Positions 5,889 to 10,005 of a stretch of DNA of 10,005 bases are shown piece after piece; positions within the stretch are counted from its first letter, which is position 1; the number at the start of each line of letters is the position of its first letter. This DNA comes from Actinomycetota bacterium (GTDB lineage Bacteria > Actinomycetota > Actinomycetes > S36-B12). The position numbers and the translations under genes are program-made. The DNA lies in contig JAQCBM010000052.1 in NCBI GenBank assembly GCA_027729865.1, positions 1-10,005 of the forward strand, written 5' to 3'. The notes beneath the pieces were generated by a model. The model did no database searches and was not told the origin of the DNA. It saw only the letters and a list, made by a program, of their open reading frames with translations.

Positions 5889-6992
5889 ATGAAACGCATA
5901 TCCACGGCCGTGCTCGCGACGCTGTCTGCGAGTGCCCTCGTTCTCACTGCCTGCAGCACGAACGAGACCACCACCGACGCAACCGAGGACGCAACGCAGT
6001 CGGCTGCTACTCCGTCAGCCGATGAGCCGGTGACCGTGCAACTGCTCACGCACGACTCGTTCGCGTTGAGCGAGGACGTGATCGCCGACTTCGAGGAATC
6101 CTCGGGGATCGACATCGAATTGGTCTCCGGAGGCGATGCCGGATCGATGGTGGCCGGAGCGATCCTGGCGGCGGGCGCACCCACTGCCGATGTGATGTTC
6201 GGTGTGGACAACACACTCGTCACTCGCGCACTCGATGAAGGCGTCTTCGAGCCGTACACCTCCCCGGAGGCCGACTCCCTGCGACCGGACCTCGCGGACC
6301 AAACCTTCGACGGACTGGTCACCCCGATCGACTTCGGCGATGTGTGCATCAACATCGACGACACCTGGTTCGAAGCAGAGGGAATCGCCCCGCCGACCAC
6401 ACTGGATGACTTGGTCGATCCGACCTATTCGGGCCTGCTCGTGGTGCAAGACCCCGGGACGTCGTCCCCTGGCCTGGCATTCCTGTTGTCCACCGTTGCC
6501 CGGTACGGCGATGAATGGCCCACCTATTGGCAAGAACTGAAGGACAACGACGTTGCCATCGCCGGGTCGTGGAGCGATGCCTACTACGGCGACTTCACTT
6601 TCGGTGGTGGGGGTGACCGCCCAATCGTCGTCAGCTACGCAACGAGCCCACCGGCCGAGATCGTCTACGCCGAGGGCGAGCCGCCGGAGACCGTTTCCAC
6701 TTCGTCCATGGATGACGGTTGTTACCGGCAGATCGAGTACGCGGGCATCCTTGCTGGAACGGACAACGTCGAAGCCGCCCAGCAGGTGGTCGACTGGTTG
6801 CTGTCCGCACCCGTGCAAGAGGACATCCCGTTGAACATGTTCGTCTTCCCCGCTCGTGCCGGCACCCCGCTGCCGGAAGTGTTCACCGAGTTCGCCGGAC
6901 AGGTGGAAAGGGCCGAACAGTTGCCCGCCGACTATGTGGCGGAGAACGTGGAGGGCCTACTGACCGAGTGGGGCTCGGTCATGGGTAGGTAA
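5889..6992 (+). CDS. thiB: Thiamine ABC transporter, substrate-binding lipoprotein
   Basis: This is the 367-residue extracytoplasmic binding protein of a thiamine importer. The N-terminus is a lipoprotein signal with lipobox LTAC, Cys22, so the mature protein is tethered to the outer face of the membrane. A Thr/Asp/Glu-rich linker (23-46) precedes the binding fold. Segments characteristic of ThiB/TbpA are seen in order: THDSFAL (54-60), IDFGDVCINID (147-157), VQDPGTSSPGLAFLL (186-200), GSWSDAYYG (226-234) and VVSYATSPPAE (247-257). Trp228 and Tyr250 lie in segments that in E. coli ThiB contact thiamine. The E. coli GNWMYP segment is LNMFVFP here (315-321), so one aromatic contact may differ. 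It is the first gene of the operon and lies directly behind a TPP riboswitch, which supports thiamine or a phosphate ester as ligand. thiP follows after 11 nt. Confidence 0.95.
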   Translation: MKRISTAVLATLSASALVLTACSTNETTTDATEDATQSAATPSADEPVTVQLLTHDSFALSEDVIADFEESSGIDIELVSGGDAGSMVAGAILAAGAPTADVMFGVDNTLVTRALDEGVFEPYTSPEADSLRPDLADQTFDGLVTPIDFGDVCINIDDTWFEAEGIAPPTTLDDLVDPTYSGLLVVQDPGTSSPGLAFLLSTVARYGDEWPTYWQELKDNDVAIAGSWSDAYYGDFTFGGGGDRPIVVSYATSPPAEIVYAEGEPPETVSTSSMDDGCYRQIEYAGILAGTDNVEAAQQVVDWLLSAPVQEDIPLNMFVFPARAGTPLPEVFTEFAGQVERAEQLPADYVAENVEGLLTEWGSVMGR

Positions 6993-7003
6993 GGGTCCTT
7001 AGC

Positions 7004-8572
7004 GTGCACGCACCCACGTGGCTGCGCTGGGCGTGGGTGGTGCCGGCGGCGTTCCTCCTTGCGTTCCTTGCCATCCCACTGGCGTCCCTCGGGCGTCAGG
7101 TCATCAGCCCGGGCACCGTGGGCTACCTCTTCGATCCATTGCCCTGGCGGGTAGCAGGGCTGGCAAGCGGGCAAGCGATCGTCAGCACGTTACTGGCGTT
7201 GGCCATCGGGTTGCCGATGGCCAACGTGCTGACGCGCTACCGATTCTGGGGCCGCCGGTGGGCGCTGGCCCTGGCGACTGTTCCGTTCGTCCTGCCCACT
7301 GTGGTCGTGGCGCTTGCCTTTCGGGCGCTACTTGGCGGATCGCTCGGTTCGGGCTTCGCGCTCGTCGTTCTGGCCCACGCCTACTTGAACCTCGCGGTGG
7401 TGGTGCGCATCGTCGGAGCGCGCTGGGTGACCATCGACCCGCGAATGGAGCTCACCGCCAGGAGCTTGGGCGCGGGCCCGTGGACTGCGTTCCGCACGGT
7501 CACCTGGCCGGCGTTGCGCCCGGCGATCGCCTCGGCTGCTGCGATCGTGTTCGTGTTCTCGTTCACGTCCTTGGGCGTCGTTCTGTTGATCGGTGACTCT
7601 TCTACTCGCACACTCGAGTCCTTGGTGCTGCGCCAAACTTCGATTCTGTTGGACTTCCAAGGTGCCGCGGTGAGCGCGGCGATCCAGGCGCTCGTGGTTG
7701 GTTCGGTACTGGTGTGGGCGGCACGGCAACGCGCTGCCCAGCGCGGTGGTTCCGCGCGACCCATGCGACTGATTCGCCCGCGCGGTCGATCTTCGTTGGC
7801 AGTGGGAGTGGTTGCTACGGCAGCAGCAGTCATCGTGCTCGCACCCGTGTTGGCGCTGGTGTGGGCATCGCTGCGGTCAAGTAGTGGCTGGACGCTCGCG
7901 TGGTGGTCGGGGCTGTTCGGGCCGAACACGATCGACGCCGGAAGCACCCGTATCGGCTCACCGCTGAGCGCAATGGCGAGATCCTTGACCTTCGCGATCG
8001 CAACTGGAGCGGTGGCGGCAGTTGTCGGTGGTCTGGCCGCAGTTTCGGTTCTCACCGGACGTATCGGTCGGGCGTTCGCCATCGCAACGGCCTTGCCGCT
8101 AGGTATTTCCGCTGCGACGTTGGGCCTGGGCACGCTGCTCGCCTACGGCCGCCCACCACTGGACCTACGCGCCACCGGATTGCTGGTGCCGATCGCACAT
8201 GCGCTCATCGCGGTGCCGCTCGTGGTGGCCGTGGCAACCCCCACGCTGCGCGCAACAGATCCGCGGCTGGTCACGGTCGCGGCGAACCTCGGTGCTCGAC
8301 CGACGCGAGCGTGGTGGACCGGCTATGGCCCCGCTCTGCGCACCGTGATGGTCGCCGCAGGTGGCCTGGCTTGCGCAGTTTCGCTCGGTGAGTTCGGTGC
8401 TGCGTCGTTCCTGGCGCGCGCCGATGGGCCTACCGTTCCGTTGGTGATCGCACGGTTGCTAGGCCGACCCGGGGAAGCATCGTTCGGTGTTGCCGCCGCA
8501 TTGGCCGTTGTGCTGGTGATCATGACGACCACCCTGGTCGCTGCCGTGGATCGAGGTGGGCGTCGCAGATGA
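7004..8572 (+). CDS. thiP: Thiamine ABC transporter, permease
   Basis: This 522-residue integral membrane protein forms the channel of the thiamine importer. It is a fused double permease in which each half has about six hydrophobic segments; the first is at 10-29 and the second half starts near 264-290. Each half carries an ABC-permease EAA-type cytoplasmic loop that docks on the ATPase: ELTARSLGAGPWTAFRTV (149-166) and VAANLGARPTRAWWTGYG (425-442). Length and duplication match ThiP (E. coli about 536 residues). The start is GTG at 7004, preceded by AAGGG (6991-6995) at 8 nt, which overlaps the thiB stop. An Arg-rich linker (241-263) joins the halves. The stop overlaps the thiQ start in ATGA (8569-8572), so the two are translationally coupled. 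Confidence 0.94.
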   Translation: MHAPTWLRWAWVVPAAFLLAFLAIPLASLGRQVISPGTVGYLFDPLPWRVAGLASGQAIVSTLLALAIGLPMANVLTRYRFWGRRWALALATVPFVLPTVVVALAFRALLGGSLGSGFALVVLAHAYLNLAVVVRIVGARWVTIDPRMELTARSLGAGPWTAFRTVTWPALRPAIASAAAIVFVFSFTSLGVVLLIGDSSTRTLESLVLRQTSILLDFQGAAVSAAIQALVVGSVLVWAARQRAAQRGGSARPMRLIRPRGRSSLAVGVVATAAAVIVLAPVLALVWASLRSSSGWTLAWWSGLFGPNTIDAGSTRIGSPLSAMARSLTFAIATGAVAAVVGGLAAVSVLTGRIGRAFAIATALPLGISAATLGLGTLLAYGRPPLDLRATGLLVPIAHALIAVPLVVAVATPTLRATDPRLVTVAANLGARPTRAWWTGYGPALRTVMVAAGGLACAVSLGEFGAASFLARADGPTVPLVIARLLGRPGEASFGVAAALAVVLVIMTTTLVAAVDRGGRRR

Positions 8573-9213
8573 AGGAATCCACCGGGCTGCGCGTTGTCGA
8601 TCTTGTGATCGGATACGACTCACCGTTGCACGAACCATTCACATTCAGCGTCGCTCCAGGCGATGTTCTGGCTGTGGTGGGTCCGAGCGGATGCGGGAAA
8701 TCTACGTTGTTGGGCACGATCGCCGGGCTCACGCCCGCCCTCGGTGGCAGCATCGAGATTGGCGGACGCGACATCACTGCACTGCCCATCAACGAACGAC
8801 GCGTCGCGATGGTGTTCCAAGAGGCCCTGTTGTTCCCGCATCTGAATGTCCGGGACAACGTCGCCTACGGACCACGCCGCGCCGGCGTCTCGCGGGAGGA
8901 AGCCAGAGCGGAAGCCGATCGGCTGCTCACCTGGGTGGACCTCGAGGGGTACGGGGACCGATCGATCGAGCAACTCAGTGGGGGCCAGGCCCAGCGCGTT
9001 TCCCTGGCCCGGGCGCTGGCGGCGAAACCTGACGCGTTGTGCCTGGATGAACCCTTCAGTGCCTTGGATGCCCCCTTGCGATCCCGACTCGCCCAGGACG
9101 TCCTGGCCATCGTGGCCCGAGCAGGAATTCCGGCTATTCACGTCACACACGACCCCGATGAAGCTGCCGCCATGGCCCACGGAAACCCCGGCGGGTCCAT
9201 ACTTTCGATGTGA
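8569..9213 (+). CDS. thiQ: Thiamine ABC transporter, ATP-binding protein
   Basis: This 214-residue ATPase drives the thiamine importer from the cytoplasmic side. The nucleotide-binding motifs are complete: Walker A GPSGCGKST (38-46), Q-loop Gln84 (VFQEALLFP), signature LSGGQ (136-140), Walker B ALCLDEP (156-162), D-loop SALD (164-167) and switch His194 (HVTHDPDEAA). No regulatory C-terminal domain is present, as expected for ThiQ. The tail is odd: after DEAAAMA the usual AD-R-V/I strand and glycine turn are replaced by HGNPGGSILSM and the stop, making it shorter than E. coli ThiQ (about 232). The ATG at 8569 overlaps the thiP stop. The TGA at 9211-9213 overlaps the GTG of the next gene, so all of thiP, thiQ and the following gene form one coupled unit. 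Confidence 0.93.
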   Translation: MKESTGLRVVDLVIGYDSPLHEPFTFSVAPGDVLAVVGPSGCGKSTLLGTIAGLTPALGGSIEIGGRDITALPINERRVAMVFQEALLFPHLNVRDNVAYGPRRAGVSREEARAEADRLLTWVDLEGYGDRSIEQLSGGQAQRVSLARALAAKPDALCLDEPFSALDAPLRSRLAQDVLAIVARAGIPAIHVTHDPDEAAAMAHGNPGGSILSM

Positions 9214-10005
9214 GAGGCGAATCGTTACGCAAGCGCGCGGCACGCATCGATCGCTCCTACACGCGAATCGCAGTGGCAACGTCCGTTGCTGCGTTTCTCG
9301 CGTACATCGTTGCCCACTCACTCCCCTTCGCGAGCGCGGCTGTCCCGGCTGCCATCACGGCTGTGGTTGCGACGCAGGCGAGTTTCCATCAGGCCACCAA
9401 AGGTGCATTCATCCAAGTTGTGGGTGCGCTGCTCGGTGCAGCCGTTGCCCTGGGCATCGTTTCGGTCATTGGCAGTAGTGCGCTGACGATCCTGTTGCTA
9501 GTCGCGCTGTGCTTCGTCGTTGCGCGTTTGCTGCACGTGGCAAGTCCCGACGAATCCCCGCTGGTCGCTGCGGCTTTGGCCGTCACAGTCATCTTGGTGA
9601 TCGGCACGAACCTCACGACCGAACTTGCCGTGGAGCGTTTCGTGGGCATCGTGATCGGAGCATTGTTCGCGGTGATCGCGAGTTTCGTCGCCTCACCGGC
9701 GAAGGCAACGCGCGATCTCGAGGACACAGCCGACCAGATCCAAGTCAAACTCGGCGAACTGCTCGAACGGATCGCAACTGACCTACGCACCAATCCCGAC
9801 TCCAGCACCGTTCGTAGCTGGTTCGATCAAGCGGTGGAGCTGCGCAACCAAGTCCTGGGTCTGGCCGCCGGACTTGAGGATCTGAAGAAGAACAGGCGGT
9901 GGAGCGTTCGGGTCACCAGAGCCGACATAGCTGCCGTGCAGGCGGAGGTCGACGCCTGCCAAATCATGTCCACGCGCGCGCTGTCCTTGGCATCAGACCT
10001 ACGTA
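9210..10005 (+). CDS. FUSC / aromatic acid exporter (ArAE)-like membrane protein, N-terminal part, cut by window edge
   Basis: The frame opened by the GTG at 9210 stays open for 265 codons to the window end. A TGA lies 16 codons upstream of that GTG in this frame with no start codon between, so 9210 is the first possible start. The GTGA overlap with the thiQ stop supports it. The protein starts with a basic segment (VRGESLRKRAARIDRSYTR). At least four or five hydrophobic segments follow, near 18-35, 41-57, 66-86, 90-110 and 117-160. Then comes a long soluble helical region (165-265) with coiled-coil-like heptads. The order hydrophobic segment, PAAITAVVATQASFHQATKGA (47-67), further hydrophobic segments, AVERFVGIVIGALFAV and charged helices matches the FUSC/ArAE_1 family, whose studied members export aromatic carboxylates. 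Substrate is unknown. It is the fourth gene of a riboswitch-controlled thiamine operon, which hints at a link with thiamine or its breakdown products. Confidence 0.78.
   Translation, partial: MRGESLRKRAARIDRSYTRIAVATSVAAFLAYIVAHSLPFASAAVPAAITAVVATQASFHQATKGAFIQVVGALLGAAVALGIVSVIGSSALTILLLVALCFVVARLLHVASPDESPLVAAALAVTVILVIGTNLTTELAVERFVGIVIGALFAVIASFVASPAKATRDLEDTADQIQVKLGELLERIATDLRTNPDSSTVRSWFDQAVELRNQVLGLAAGLEDLKKNRRWSVRVTRADIAAVQAEVDACQIMSTRALSLASDLR

Noticed and set aside
5756..6400. Minus-strand open frame of 214 codons, Ser/Ala-rich
   Set aside because: It lies antisense to thiB and the riboswitch; its serine-rich composition is a mirror of the thiB codons.
6015..6818. Minus-strand open frame of 267 codons
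   Set aside because: It is antisense to thiB, which has clear signal peptide and family motifs.
7381..8133. Minus-strand open frame of 250 codons
   Set aside because: It is antisense to thiP; the low-complexity Ala/Thr/Pro/Arg content is typical of a shadow.
8620..9321. Minus-strand open frame of 233 codons spanning thiQ and the next gene's start
   Set aside because: It is antisense to two coupled genes with strong motifs and has no recognisable domain.
9286..9486. Short plus-strand frames downstream of thiQ (also 8846-9478)
   Set aside because: They are Arg/Ser/Cys-rich shadows of the FUSC-like gene in the GTG 9210 frame, which is open to the window end and has transmembrane segments.
1..10005. 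CRISPR arrays, insertion sequences or long tandem repeats
   Set aside because: No regularly spaced repeated units, transposase motifs or long terminal inverted repeats were seen on reading both strands by eye.

Overview
The window looks like chromosomal DNA of a high-GC Gram-positive bacterium (Actinomycetota). The reasons are the GC-rich coding with G/C-ending codons, several GTG starts, an Lrp/AsnC regulator divergent from alanine dehydrogenase as in mycobacteria, a lipoprotein-type thiamine-binding protein, and a tRNA without an encoded CCA. No transposase, integrase, phage gene or CRISPR array is visible. No genus can be named from the sequence alone.

Layout. (1) Positions 1-303, minus strand: the first 101 codons of a DUF1479/YbiU-type putative oxygenase, cut by the window edge. 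It is divergent from a Gfo/Idh/MocA NAD(P)-dependent oxidoreductase (418-1593). (2) A tRNA-Val(UAC) gene (1623-1696) is met tail to tail by a GNAT acetyltransferase (1698-2198, minus). (3) An unnamed 576-residue secreted protein (2282-4012) carries a candidate Cys-His-Asp papain-like site. It has a foldable leader with an unusually long Shine-Dalgarno to start distance. (4) An Lrp/AsnC regulator (4023-4538, minus) is divergent from ald, alanine dehydrogenase (4631-5731). The 92-bp gap between them holds three GATC-centred palindromes spaced exactly 27 bp apart. (5) After a hairpin, a TPP (thi-box) riboswitch (about 5789-5883) precedes a tight operon thiB-thiP-thiQ (5889-9213). A fourth gene overlaps thiQ by 4 nt, starts at GTG 9210 and runs off the right edge. 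It encodes a FUSC/aromatic-acid-exporter-like membrane protein.

How it works together. The Lrp-type protein probably senses an amino acid and controls ald, which interconverts alanine and pyruvate. The riboswitch senses thiamine pyrophosphate and should shut down translation of the thiamine importer ThiB-ThiP-ThiQ when the cofactor is plentiful. Translational coupling would place the FUSC-like protein under the same control. This is the most intriguing association in the window, because the family is known for efflux while its neighbours import.

No wholly new multi-gene system is evident. The best candidates for undescribed biology are the FUSC-like gene in the thiamine operon, the secreted Cys-His-Asp protein, and the 27-bp phased palindromes at the lrp-ald divergence. 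No gene-free stretch exceeds 300 bases.
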